From JANNPJ01 sp965200525 (GTDB lineage Bacteria; Actinomycetota; Actinomycetes; Actinomycetales; Kineosporiaceae), in assembly GCA_965200525.1 (NCBI GenBank), contig OZ241368.1, positions 7,006,001 through 7,070,000 on the forward strand: a stretch of 64,000 nucleotides of DNA, given 5' to 3'. Positions within the stretch are counted from its first letter, which is position 1, and each line of letters opens with the position of its first letter. The notes below the pieces were generated by a model. It saw nothing but the letters and a program-made list of their open reading frames with translations, made no database searches and had not been told where the DNA came from. This document shows positions 1 to 8,380 of this stretch, in pieces. A program made the position numbers and the translations under genes.

Positions 1-131
1 ACGCGCCGGGCCCGCCGCCCGGCGGTGTGCAGGGACGACGCGTTGCCGGTCCGGCCCAGCTGTTCGACCAGCGCGGCGATCGCGAGCGGCTGCATGGGCG
101 TGGTCGCCGCGTGGTCGAGGTAGGCCGTCAC
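1..131 (-). CDS. Cysteine desulfurase (IscS/NifS-like), N-terminal fragment
   Basis: Only the first 43 codons lie in the window; the gene runs off the left edge. The minus strand starts with a GTG and reads VTAYLDHAATTPMQPLA, then GNASSLHTAGRRAR. The Y-L-D-x-A-A-T-T-P start and the GN-(A/P)-SS-x-H-x-x-G-R block are the hallmark N-terminus of class V aminotransferase-fold cysteine desulfurases, which take sulfur from cysteine for Fe-S clusters and tRNA thiolation. No strong ribosome site precedes the GTG, and a TACACT box lies just upstream, so a leaderless start is possible. It is the first gene downstream of etfA on the same strand. The family call is firm; the subtype cannot be set from a fragment. 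Confidence 0.8.
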   Translation of the reverse strand, partial: MTAYLDHAATTPMQPLAIAALVEQLGRTGNASSLHTAGRRARR

Positions 132-209
132 ACGTTCGAGTGTAGGCAGGGCTCGTCCCCCGGCACCGCTCGGCCGCCCGAGCCCCGAGGCCCGGCCGGC
201 CGCGACCGG
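132..209. other. Short intergenic region iscS-like/etfA
   Basis: This 78-bp gap lies between the stop of etfA and the GTG of the cysteine desulfurase, both on the minus strand. It holds a possible minus-strand -10 box (TACACT, about 140-145) just upstream of the GTG. No other element is visible. Confidence 0.35.
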
Positions 210-1175
210 TCAGCCCTTGCGCTTGATGATCTCCTCGGTGGCCTGCGGCAGCACGGCGAACAGGTCGCCGACCACGCCGAAGTCGACCAGTTCGAAGATC
301 GGCGCTTCGGCGTCCTTGTTCACCGCGACGATGGTCTTCGAGGTCTGCATGCCGGCCCGGTGCTGGATCGCTCCGGAGATGCCGGCCGCGACGTAGAGCT
401 GCGGCGACACCTGCTTGCCGGTCTGGCCGACCTGGTTGCTGTGCGGGTACCAGCCGGCGTCGACCGCCGCCCGGGACGCACCCACGGCCGCGCCCACGGC
501 GTCGGCCAGGGCCTCGACCGGGCTGAAGTCGCCGTTGGTGCCGCGCCCGCCGGAGACCACGATGGCGGCCTCGGACAGGTCCGGGCGTCCGCTCTTCTCC
601 TTGGGCCGGCGCTCGACGATCTTCGCCGTCCGGGCCAGGTCGGAGATGGCCACGGAGACGGTCGTCACCTCCGGGGAGGCGGGGGCGCCGGCGACGGCCT
701 GCGGCGCGGCCGAGTTGGGCTTGACCGTGATCACCGGCACACCGGTGGTCACGGTGGCCTGGACCGCGTAACCGGCGGCGAACACCGACTGGGTCGTGAC
801 CGGGCCGCTGTCACCGGCCTGCACGTCGACGGCGTCGGTGATCAGACCGGAGCCGATCTTGATCGCCAGGCGGGCCGCGATCTCCTTGCCCTCGGCCGAG
901 CTGGGGATCAGCACCGCCGCCGGGGACGACTGGGCGACGATCTGGGCCAGGGCCTCGGCCTTGGGCGCGACCAGGTAGTCCTCCAGGCCGTCCCCCTCGA
1001 CCTGGTAGGCGACCGTGGCGCCGTACTCGGCGAGCGCGGCAGCGGCGTTCTCGAAGCCGTTGCCGATGAAGACGGCGGCCGGCTCGCCGAGCCGCTGGGC
1101 GATCGTGAGCAGCTCGAACGTGGTCTTGCGGACGGCGCCGTCGATGTGGTCGACGAGCACGAGTACCTGCGACAT
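210..1175 (-). CDS. etfA: Electron transfer flavoprotein alpha subunit
   Basis: This 321-residue protein has the length and layout of EtfA. It opens with VLVLVDHIDGAVRKTT (ETF domain I). Its C-terminal half carries the FAD-binding segment, with GQTGKQVSPQLYVAAGISGA followed by IQHRAGM and IVAVNKDAEAPIFELVDFGV, where the conserved S/T, H and N contact FAD. With EtfB it passes electrons from acyl-CoA dehydrogenases and related flavoenzymes to the respiratory chain. It lies 25 bp downstream of etfB on the same strand, so the two are surely one operon. Nothing is missing or truncated. Confidence 0.96.
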   Translation of the reverse strand: MSQVLVLVDHIDGAVRKTTFELLTIAQRLGEPAAVFIGNGFENAAAALAEYGATVAYQVEGDGLEDYLVAPKAEALAQIVAQSSPAAVLIPSSAEGKEIAARLAIKIGSGLITDAVDVQAGDSGPVTTQSVFAAGYAVQATVTTGVPVITVKPNSAAPQAVAGAPASPEVTTVSVAISDLARTAKIVERRPKEKSGRPDLSEAAIVVSGGRGTNGDFSPVEALADAVGAAVGASRAAVDAGWYPHSNQVGQTGKQVSPQLYVAAGISGAIQHRAGMQTSKTIVAVNKDAEAPIFELVDFGVVGDLFAVLPQATEEIIKRKG

Positions 1176-1200
1176 CTCAGTCCTTTCTGCGGTAGGGGGG

Positions 1201-1983
1201 TCAGACGAGCTTGGCGCCGGCCAGGTACTCGACCAGCTTGGCCCCGCCCTCGCCGTCGTCGGTGATGATCTGACCGGCCTGACGGGGCGGGCGCGCGGTG
1301 ATCTCCGCGACCGTGGACCACGCCGCGGACAGGCCCACCTCGTCGGCGGACAGGCCCAGATCGGCCAGCGACCAGGTCTGCAACGGCTTCTTCTTGGCCG
1401 CCATGATCCCCTTGAACGAGGGGTAGCGCGGCTCGTTGATCTGGTCGGTCACGCTGATCAGGGCGGGCAGGCTCGCCTCGATGATCTCGGTGCTGGTGTC
1501 GCCGTCACGACGGGCGCGGGCGGTGCCGTTCTCGATCGTCAACTCACTCGCGAACGTCACCTGAGGCAGGCTCAGGCGCTCGGCCAGCATCGCCGGCACC
1601 ACGCTCATCGTCCCGTCGGTCGAGGCCATCCCGGTCATCACGATGTCGTACTCCAGCTTGCCGATGGCCGCGGCCAGCACCTTGGAGGTGGCGATCGAGT
1701 CGGAACCGTGAATGGCGTCGTCCAGCACGTGAACGGCTTCGTGCGCGCCCATCTGGAGGGCCTTGCGCAGCGCGTCGGTGGCCTCGGCCGGCCCGACCGT
1801 GAGCACGGTCACCTTGCCGTCGTCGGCGGCCTCGGCCAGTTTCAGGGCTTCCTCGACGGCGTACTCGTCGAGCTCGGAGAGCAGGCCGTCGACGCCGGAG
1901 CGATCGGTGGTGTTGTCGGCCGCGGAGAACCGGCGGTCCGCCTGCGCGTCCGGTACGTACTTGACGCAAACCACGATGTTCAT
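1201..1983 (-). CDS. etfB: Electron transfer flavoprotein beta subunit
   Basis: The reading frame is open far upstream, but the true protein begins at the ATG at 1983 (MNIVVCVKYVPDAQADRRF), the standard EtfB start, and gives 260 residues. It has the EtfB AMP-binding fold, with VTVLTVGPAEATDALRKAL and the DGDTSTEIIEASLPALISVT block that precedes the NEPRYPSFKGIMAAKKKPL signature of the beta subunit. It is the first gene of the etfBA pair. The 5' neighbour is a divergent GH57 gene, so the region 1984-2157 should hold both promoters. Confidence 0.96.
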   Translation of the reverse strand: MNIVVCVKYVPDAQADRRFSAADNTTDRSGVDGLLSELDEYAVEEALKLAEAADDGKVTVLTVGPAEATDALRKALQMGAHEAVHVLDDAIHGSDSIATSKVLAAAIGKLEYDIVMTGMASTDGTMSVVPAMLAERLSLPQVTFASELTIENGTARARRDGDTSTEIIEASLPALISVTDQINEPRYPSFKGIMAAKKKPLQTWSLADLGLSADEVGLSAAWSTVAEITARPPRQAGQIITDDGEGGAKLVEYLAGAKLV

Positions 1984-2157
1984 GAGCGCCTCTCGACTCG
2001 GTTTCGGATAGGGCCAGCCTCTCACCTCGGGTCTGACTTCCGCGGTCCGCAGTGGGGCGTCACCAACGCTACCCGGGAGTAGCATCGCGGTCATCCCGGC
2101 TGCTGTGAGCTCTCTCACCGGCATTTCCTCGGCTCGGACGTCTGGAAGGATCGATGG
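1984..2157. promoter_or_regulatory. Divergent promoter region etfB / GH57 gene
   Basis: These 174 bp separate two divergent starts and so must carry promoters for both the etfBA operon (minus) and the GH57-GT4-DUF885 run (plus). No convincing -35/-10 pair or dyad was found. GGAAGGATCG lies directly before the ATG at 2158 and serves as its ribosome site. Confidence 0.4.
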
Positions 2158-3678
2158 ATGACGCCGCCCCGCACCCCTGAGGGCGCGTTCTGCCTGGTCC
2201 TGCACACCCATCTGCCCTGGCTGGCCCATCACGGCGGCTGGCCGGTCGGCGAGGAGTGGCTCTACCAGGCCTGGGCCCGCTGCTACCTGCCGCTGGTCCG
2301 GATGCTGGACCAGCTCGCGGCCGAGGGCTACCGCGACCAGCTGACCCTGGGCCTGACCCCGGTCCTGGCCGACCAACTCGACGACCCGTACTGTCACGCC
2401 GGGTTGGTCGCCTGGCTGGCCGACTGGCAACTGCGGGCCGAGAATCTGGCCGCCTCGACCGACCGGCACCGCCGCGACCGGGCCACGGCCGAGTTCCGGG
2501 CCGCCGTCCGGGCGCTGGAGACGGCCACCACCGACTGGCGGCACGGCGGCTCGCCGCGCTGGCGGGCGCTGGCCGACGCCGGGGTCGTCGAGCTGCTCGG
2601 CGGCCCAGCCACCCATCCGGTGCTGCCGCTGCTCGACTCGCGCACAGCGGCCCTCGCCCTGCGGGCCGGTCTGGACGACGCCCGCACCCGGCTCGGCTGC
2701 GAGCCGGCCGGCATCTGGGCCCCTGAGTGCGGGTGGACGCCGGGCCTGGAACAGACCTACGCCGAGGCCGGGGTCAGCCACCTGGTGATGGACGAGGCCA
2801 CCCTGGCCGCGGCCGGCCGCACGACGGCGTCCGGTCATCGGCTCGGGGACGGGCCGGTGGTGGCGTTCGGCCGCGACCTGAGCGTCACCAACCGGATCTG
2901 GTCCTCCCGCAACGGTTATCCGGCCGGCCCGGACTACCGCGACTTCCACGCCGTCGATCCGGCCAGCGGGTTCGGCCTGTGGCGGGTCACCGGCCCGCAG
3001 CCGGACAAGGCCCCCTACTCCCCCGCGGACGCCGCGGCCGCGATCGACCGGGACGCGGACGACTTCGTCGGCGCCGTCCGGGCCCGGCTGGCCGAGGTGA
3101 AGCACCGGGACGGGCGACCGGGCCTGGTCGTGGCCGCCTACGACACCGAGCTGTTCGGCCACTGGTGGCACGAGGGGCCGGCCTTCCTGAACCTGGTGCT
3201 GCGGCGGCTGCCCGAGGCTGGCGTCCGGGTCACCACACTGTCCGCCGCGCTGCGGGCCGGTCAGGTGGCCGCCGACCCGGTCCTGCCCCCGGCCGGGACG
3301 TGGGGAGCGGGCAAGGACTTCCGGCTCTGGGCCGGTGAGCCGGTCTCGGCCCTGCAGGCCGACGCCGACGGATCGGTGAAGCGGATGCTCGGCGTGCTGG
3401 ACGGCGAGCAGTCGGCCGGCCGGCTCGGCCGCCGGCGCCCGGACCTGGATCAGCTCGTGCGCGAGACCCTGTTGCAGATCTCCGGCGACTGGGCGTTCGC
3501 GGTCAGCCGCGACCAGGCCGCCGACTACGCCTGGCGGCGGGCGGCCGGGCACCGGGACGCGGTCCACTGGATCGCCGACGCGCTCGGCCGGGGGCCGGGC
3601 GAGGCCCTGACCGCGGCCCACGAGGTGGCCGGGGCCGGCACTCCGTTCGCCCGGCTCGACGCCCGGGTGCTGCTGTGA
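2158..3678 (+). CDS. GH57 (DUF1957-type) 1,4-alpha-glucan branching enzyme
   Basis: This 506-residue protein begins with FCLVLHTHLPWLAHHGGWPVG, the start of GH57 branching enzymes. The catalytic nucleophile sits in GIWAPECGW (E190) and the acid/base Asp in YDTELFGHWW (D329), followed by HEGPAFL. C-terminal helical residues complete the domain. GH57 branching enzymes cut alpha-1,4 glucan and rejoin it as alpha-1,6 branches. The M. tuberculosis relative Rv3031 sits beside the glycosyltransferase Rv3032 and serves polymethylated glucose polysaccharide or glycogen synthesis. Here too the next gene is a GT4 glycosyltransferase whose GTG start overlaps this stop. A good ribosome site (GGAAGGA) precedes the ATG. 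Confidence 0.9.
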   Translation: MTPPRTPEGAFCLVLHTHLPWLAHHGGWPVGEEWLYQAWARCYLPLVRMLDQLAAEGYRDQLTLGLTPVLADQLDDPYCHAGLVAWLADWQLRAENLAASTDRHRRDRATAEFRAAVRALETATTDWRHGGSPRWRALADAGVVELLGGPATHPVLPLLDSRTAALALRAGLDDARTRLGCEPAGIWAPECGWTPGLEQTYAEAGVSHLVMDEATLAAAGRTTASGHRLGDGPVVAFGRDLSVTNRIWSSRNGYPAGPDYRDFHAVDPASGFGLWRVTGPQPDKAPYSPADAAAAIDRDADDFVGAVRARLAEVKHRDGRPGLVVAAYDTELFGHWWHEGPAFLNLVLRRLPEAGVRVTTLSAALRAGQVAADPVLPPAGTWGAGKDFRLWAGEPVSALQADADGSVKRMLGVLDGEQSAGRLGRRRPDLDQLVRETLLQISGDWAFAVSRDQAADYAWRRAAGHRDAVHWIADALGRGPGEALTAAHEVAGAGTPFARLDARVLL

Positions 3679-4970
3679 CGGCGGTCCTGCCGTCGGCGCC
3701 GGGGGTGCTCCACGTCGTCTGGGAGTACCCGCCGGTGATCTACGGCGGCCTGGCCCGGCACGCCGAGGACCTGGCCCGGGCCCAGCACCGAGCCGGCGGG
3801 CGGATCAGCGTGCTGACCCCGGCCGAGGACCTCACCCGCCCGTCCCGCCGGGTGCCGCCGGGGATCCGGGACCGCCGCGGGATCCAGGTGCTGCGGGCGC
3901 GCCGGCCGGTGCCCCGGCGGCCCTGGAGCGATCTGCTCGGCGCGGCCGCCCAGCTCGAGGACGCTCTGACCGAGACCGGCCTGGCGCACCTGCGCCGGGC
4001 CGGCCGGCCGTGGCCGCAGGTGGTGCACGCCCACGACTGGATCGGCGCCCGGACCGCGCGGACCCTGGCCACCCGGATCGGGGCGACCTCGGTGCTGACC
4101 GTGCACGCCACCGAGTACGGCCGCCGGCTGGGCGGGATCGGCCCGCACCTGGAGAACGGGACGCCGGCCGCGGTGCACGCCCTGGAGCGGGAAGCGGTGG
4201 CCACGGCCGACGTGATCCTGGTCTGCTCCGAGGCAATGCGGGCCGAGGTCCGCGACGTGCTCGGGGCCGACCGGGGCCGGGTGCACCTGATCCCCAACGC
4301 CGTCGACGTGCCCTCCTGGCAGGCCGGGCCGGCCGCGGTGCGGGCCGCCCGCCGGCACTGGCTCGGGCCGGCCCCGGCCGATCCGGCGGCGGGCGGACCG
4401 CTGATCGCCGCGGTCGGGCGGATCGAGTGGGAGAAGGGGTTCTCGACCGTGATCCGGGCTCTGCCCGACCTGCGCCGCGACCACCCGCACCTGCGGCTGG
4501 TGCTGGCCGGCCGGGGGTCGTACACCCCGACGCTGATGGCCCTGGCCGAGCAGCTCGGCGTCCTCGACCTGATCACGATGCCCGGCTGGCTGGCCCGGCG
4601 AGACCTGGCCGCGCTCTACGCGGCGTCCGACGTCGTGGTCGTGCCGAGTCGGTACGAGCCTTCCGGCCTGGTCGCCCGGGAGGCCCAGGCGGCCGGGGCG
4701 ACCGTGCTGGCCACCCGCACCGGAGGCCTGACCGAGGCGATCCAGGACGACGTCACCGGGCTGCTGTTCGACGTCGGCGACGTGCACACCTTGCGGGACA
4801 CCATCTCGGCGTTGGGCGCCCAGCCGGCCCGGGCGCACCGGCTGGCTCAGGCCGGCAACACGGCCGTCCGCAGGCTGACCTGGGACGACGTCGCCCACCG
4901 GACCGCCCAGGCCTACCGGGCGGCGGGCACCGGCGTTGCGACGCCACCGGTCACGGCCATCATGGGGTGA
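3675..4970 (+). CDS. GT4-family glycosyltransferase (Rv3032-like)
   Basis: The protein has 431 residues in a GT-B fold. The N-terminal domain has EYPPVIYGGLARHA (acceptor/donor loop) and VVHAHDWIGA. The C-terminal domain has AVGRIEWEKGFSTVIRAL and the donor-binding PSRYEPSGLVAREAQAAG with the E-x7-E motif of GT4 enzymes. The GTG start overlaps the previous stop (GTGA), so it is translationally coupled to the GH57 branching enzyme. By position and similarity to the mycobacterial pair it probably elongates an alpha-1,4 glucan from a nucleotide sugar; the exact donor (ADP- or UDP-glucose) cannot be read from the sequence. Confidence 0.88.
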   Translation: MTAVLPSAPGVLHVVWEYPPVIYGGLARHAEDLARAQHRAGGRISVLTPAEDLTRPSRRVPPGIRDRRGIQVLRARRPVPRRPWSDLLGAAAQLEDALTETGLAHLRRAGRPWPQVVHAHDWIGARTARTLATRIGATSVLTVHATEYGRRLGGIGPHLENGTPAAVHALEREAVATADVILVCSEAMRAEVRDVLGADRGRVHLIPNAVDVPSWQAGPAAVRAARRHWLGPAPADPAAGGPLIAAVGRIEWEKGFSTVIRALPDLRRDHPHLRLVLAGRGSYTPTLMALAEQLGVLDLITMPGWLARRDLAALYAASDVVVVPSRYEPSGLVAREAQAAGATVLATRTGGLTEAIQDDVTGLLFDVGDVHTLRDTISALGAQPARAHRLAQAGNTAVRRLTWDDVAHRTAQAYRAAGTGVATPPVTAIMG

Positions 4971-6517
4971 TGAACTCCAGCCGGCGACTGGCCGCGGTCC
5001 GGGACCTGATGATCGCCGACCTGCGGGAGAACGCCGGCGATCACAGTTACGACGGCGTCATCCAGGACCTGTCCGCCTCCGCGGTCACCTCCGGGCTGGC
5101 CGCGCTCGGCCGCCCGACCGACCCCGGCCCGACCGACCTCGACCCTCAGACTCGTCAGGACGACGCCCACCTGGGTGCGTTCGAGGACGGTCTGCGCTGG
5201 TTCTACGGCGAGTACCAGGCGCACCGGCGCGACCCGCTGCTCCACATCGGCGGGCTCGACCTGGCCTGCTACGACCGCGAGTACGCCCCGGCGGCCGAGC
5301 GCGAGGCCGCCCGCCGGCAGCACCTGGCCCACTGGCCGGAGGCCATCGACGTGGCTGTCCGCACCCTGGACGCCGTTCCGGCCCCGGTCGCGACCGCACT
5401 GCTGCCGGCCGCCGAAGGCCTGGCCGCGGCACTCAAGGCACCCTGGCCGTCCGGCGGTGGCCCGGCCGAGAGCGTGCTCGAGGCGGCCCGCCGGGCTCAT
5501 GCCCGCCTGGTCACACACCTGGTCGACGTGGCCGCGACCGGCGACCCGGACTGCTCGGTCGGTGGGCCGATGCTGGCTCGCTCGATGGGGGCGTTCGAGG
5601 CCACCACCGTCGACCTGAGCGCGCTGGCCGAGCGGGCCGACTTCGAACGCAGCAGATTGTTGGGCATCCTGGCCGAGGCCTGCAGCCGGCTCGACCCGCA
5701 CCGGCCGACCACCGCGGTGGTGAGCGGGCTGCTGGCCGACCATCCGGACATCGACGGGGTGATCGCCGAGGCCCAGGCACTCACGGCCGAAGTGCTGGCA
5801 TTCACCGCCGAGCGGCAGCTGGCACCCTGGACCGACGGCGAGTGCCTGGTCGGGCCGGCCCCGGAGTCACGCAAGTGGGCGATGGCGATGATGTCCTGGG
5901 CCGGGCCGGAGGAGGCCGACGCCCCCAGCTGGTACCACGTGACGCCGCCCGAACCGGACTGGCCGGCGGACGAGATCGCCGATTGGATGGCCGTTTTCAG
6001 TCGGACGACGCTGCCCGCGATCACGATCCACGAGGTCGCTCCGGGGCACTACGCCCACTCGCGCTCGTTGCGGAGGGCCGGCTCGCCGGTTCGCCGCCAG
6101 CTGATCGGCGGCACGTTCACCGAGGGGTGGGCCCACTACGTCGAGGAGATGGTGGCCGAGGAGGGCTTCCGGGCCGATGATCCGCGGTACGTGGCCGGGA
6201 TGTGCCTGGAGGCGCTGGTCCGGGCGACCCGGCTGGCCTGTGCGATCGGGTTGCACACCGGCGCACTCAGCGTCGAGGAGGCCACCGCCCGGTTCGAGAA
6301 CGATGCCTTCCTGGGCCATTCCGCGGCCCGTTCGGAGGCCCAGCGGGGCACCTTCGACATCGGTTACGGCCGCTACACCCAGGGCAAGCTGGCGATCATG
6401 GACCTGCGCGAGCAGGCCCGGGCCTCGTGGGGTGAGGACTTCTCGTTGTCGCGACTGCACTCCGCCCTGCTGGAGCTGGGCGCCCCGCCGATCGGCTTGA
6501 TCCACGCTGCTCTGTAG
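4970..6517 (+). CDS. DUF885 family protein (putative metallopeptidase-like)
   Basis: The open frame extends into the previous gene, but the ATG at 4970 overlaps the upstream stop by one base (TGATG) and gives a 515-residue protein of typical DUF885 length. The C-terminal half has HEVAPGHYAHSRSLRRAG, an H-E-x-x-P-G-H motif, and EGWAHYVEEMVAEEGF, a second Glu/His block. This arrangement suggests a zinc-dependent hydrolase or carboxypeptidase-like fold. No signal peptide is visible, so it should be cytoplasmic. Translational coupling puts it in the GH57-GT4 operon, but a link to glucan metabolism is not obvious. The substrate is unknown. Confidence 0.8.
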   Translation: MNSSRRLAAVRDLMIADLRENAGDHSYDGVIQDLSASAVTSGLAALGRPTDPGPTDLDPQTRQDDAHLGAFEDGLRWFYGEYQAHRRDPLLHIGGLDLACYDREYAPAAEREAARRQHLAHWPEAIDVAVRTLDAVPAPVATALLPAAEGLAAALKAPWPSGGGPAESVLEAARRAHARLVTHLVDVAATGDPDCSVGGPMLARSMGAFEATTVDLSALAERADFERSRLLGILAEACSRLDPHRPTTAVVSGLLADHPDIDGVIAEAQALTAEVLAFTAERQLAPWTDGECLVGPAPESRKWAMAMMSWAGPEEADAPSWYHVTPPEPDWPADEIADWMAVFSRTTLPAITIHEVAPGHYAHSRSLRRAGSPVRRQLIGGTFTEGWAHYVEEMVAEEGFRADDPRYVAGMCLEALVRATRLACAIGLHTGALSVEEATARFENDAFLGHSAARSEAQRGTFDIGYGRYTQGKLAIMDLREQARASWGEDFSLSRLHSALLELGAPPIGLIHAAL

Positions 6518-6764
6518 CACCTCGACTGACTGCTGGTTCCCAGAGCACTTTTCACCTCGTGGTGACGGCGGGGCCTTGCGCCGGAAACGTGAGCCACGAT
6601 CAAGCATTCGGTTGATCTTTAATTTCCCCGTAAAAAGATCAGCTCAAGCAGATAGCTACAAAGAATGCTTGACACAATGTCCGGATTGCCGCACTTTTGT
6701 TTCAGCTCGCTATGCCCGCCAACCCTGAGGCCGCGGCAGCGAGCTTGGACTAAGGAGCGCCGCC
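6518..6764. promoter_or_regulatory. Intergenic promoter region of the sedolisin gene
   Basis: This 247-bp gap is clearly more AT-rich than its surroundings between about 6600 and 6700. It contains a small hairpin TCACC-TCGT-GGTGA at 6552-6565, possibly the end of the upstream transcript, and a TTGACA hexamer at 6668-6673 that could be a -35 box; no good -10 follows at the right spacing. The ribosome site AAGGAG lies about 8 bases before the ATG at 6765. The AT-rich stretch suggests the secreted protease has its own promoter. Confidence 0.4.
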
Positions 6765-8081
6765 ATGCCTTCTCGCCGTCCCACCGATCCCCACCACACC
6801 GATCCCCGCCACACCGCCTCACCCCCACCACGAATCCGCAGATCCTGGGCCACCCGGGCCGGCACGGTCCTGCTGTCGGTCGGCGCTCTGCTCATCGGCG
6901 TCCTGACCGCGGCCCCCGCAGAGGCTGCCGCGGCTCACTCGGTGTCCGCCCGGGCGTCGGCTCCGGCGGCCGCCCGCGCGGCCTCGGTGAAGTTCCGGCG
7001 CAGCTGCGGGGTGGCGAAGGCCGGGCACGCCGGATGTTTCGCGCTGTTGCGTACCGACATCGGTGCGACCGGCCAGGTCTCGTTGCTGGCCGTGGCCCCG
7101 GCGGCCACTCCCTCCGGGTTGTCGCCGGCCAAGCTGCAGAGCGCCTACAAGCTGCCCTCCGCCACGGCCGGCTCAGGTCAGACGATTGCCATCGTCGACG
7201 CCTACAACGACCCGACCGCCGCCTCCGACCTGGCCGTGTACCGCTCCCAGTGGGGCCTTCCGGCCTGCACGGTGGCCAGCGGGTGCTTCCGCCAGGTGAG
7301 CCAGACCGGCACCTCGACGCTGCCGCGCAACAACTCGGGCTGGGCCGGCGAGATCTCGCTCGACCTGGACATGGCCAGCGCCATCTGCCCGCTCTGCAAG
7401 ATCATCCTGGTCGAGGCCAAGTCGGCCAGCGACGCGAACCTTTACGCAGCCGAGGACGAGGCGGTCAAGCTCGGCGCCAAGTTCGTCTCCAACAGCTGGG
7501 GCGGCTCGGAGTACAGCGGTCAGACCACCGATGACAGTCACTTCAACCACCCCGGCGTCGCGATCACCGTCAGCTCGGGCGACAGCGGCACGGGGGCGGC
7601 CTACCCAGCGACCTCCCGGTACGTGACGGCGGTTGGCGGCACCCACCTCACGACGTCCACCAACGCCCGTGGGTGGACCGAATCGGCCTGGGCAGACGCC
7701 GGTTCCGGCTGTTCGGCCTACGACGCGAAGCCGAGCTGGCAGACCGTCAGCACCAACTGCTCCCGGCGGGCCGAGGCCGACGTCTCGGCCGTGGCCGACC
7801 CGGCCACCGGGGTCGCGGTCTACCAGACCTACGGTGCCAACGGCTGGGTCGTCTACGGCGGCACCAGCGTCGCCGCGCCGATCATCGCCGGGGTCTATGC
7901 CCTGGCCGGCACCCCCGCTGCCGGCTCCTACCCGGTATCGTTGGCCTATTCGCACACCTCGTCCCTGTTCGACGTGACGAGCGGCAGCAACGGTGGCTGC
8001 GGGGCGCCGATCTGCACCGCGGGCACCGGCTGGGACGGGCCGACCGGACTGGGCACCCCGAACGGAGTGGGCGCCTTCTGA
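6765..8081 (+). CDS. Secreted S53 (sedolisin) family serine-carboxyl peptidase
   Basis: This 438-residue protein starts with a basic, His/Pro-rich stretch followed by a hydrophobic export segment (about residues 31-55, ending APAEAAA). The mature part carries the sedolisin triad: E196 and D200 in GEISLDLDMA, and S368 in YGGTSVAAP. The oxyanion Asp is D273 in SSGDSG. Sedolisins work at acid pH on external proteins. The N-terminal region is short compared with typical 180-residue pro-domains, so activation may differ. Many Cys pairs (for example CPLC) suit an exported fold. The gene stands alone with its own ribosome site and faces convergent genes downstream. Confidence 0.88.
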   Translation: MPSRRPTDPHHTDPRHTASPPPRIRRSWATRAGTVLLSVGALLIGVLTAAPAEAAAAHSVSARASAPAAARAASVKFRRSCGVAKAGHAGCFALLRTDIGATGQVSLLAVAPAATPSGLSPAKLQSAYKLPSATAGSGQTIAIVDAYNDPTAASDLAVYRSQWGLPACTVASGCFRQVSQTGTSTLPRNNSGWAGEISLDLDMASAICPLCKIILVEAKSASDANLYAAEDEAVKLGAKFVSNSWGGSEYSGQTTDDSHFNHPGVAITVSSGDSGTGAAYPATSRYVTAVGGTHLTTSTNARGWTESAWADAGSGCSAYDAKPSWQTVSTNCSRRAEADVSAVADPATGVAVYQTYGANGWVVYGGTSVAAPIIAGVYALAGTPAAGSYPVSLAYSHTSSLFDVTSGSNGGCGAPICTAGTGWDGPTGLGTPNGVGAF

Positions 8082-8380
8082 TCCGCACTCCGTAAGACCT
8101 GCCGCAATGGGGCGCGGCGCCGACTTCCGACAGATGCGCGCCCTACTGAAGCGGCTTCGGCGATCCGGCCCGGTCTCGGTACTGTCGGTACCGGGCCGGG
8201 CCTTGTCGTGGCCCCTGTTCGTTCGCTGACGTCGCCGTAGTCCTTCCTCTTCGCCTTCCGCATGCTCGCTGACGTTTGGCCGCTGATGAGCTCGTCGCAT
8301 TCAGGCGAGCGACTCCCGGCCCTTCCGGAGTGATCGGCGACTCGGATCCGGTGCCTCAAGATCATGCGCCTGCGCCTGTC
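8082..8380. other. Convergent intergenic region with a hairpin
   Basis: These 299 bp lie between two converging genes. An 8-bp inverted repeat, GGCCCGGT (8167-8174) and ACCGGGCC (8190-8197), could stop transcription from one or both sides, though no T-run follows. No gene was found in the remainder; the short frames here do not show coding character or a family. Confidence 0.4.

Noticed and set aside
1984..3621. Upstream extension of the etfB frame, opposite the GH57 gene
   Set aside because: The EtfB family starts at the ATG at 1983; the extension is antisense to the GH57 gene.
4010..4969. Upstream extension of the DUF885 frame into the glycosyltransferase gene
   Set aside because: It lies in another frame of a confirmed gene, and the ATG at 4970 is coupled to the upstream stop.
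6668..6702. Full sigma-70 promoter at TTGACA upstream of the sedolisin gene
   Set aside because: The -35-like box is good, but no acceptable -10 box lies 16-18 bases downstream, so it is noted only inside the intergenic entry.
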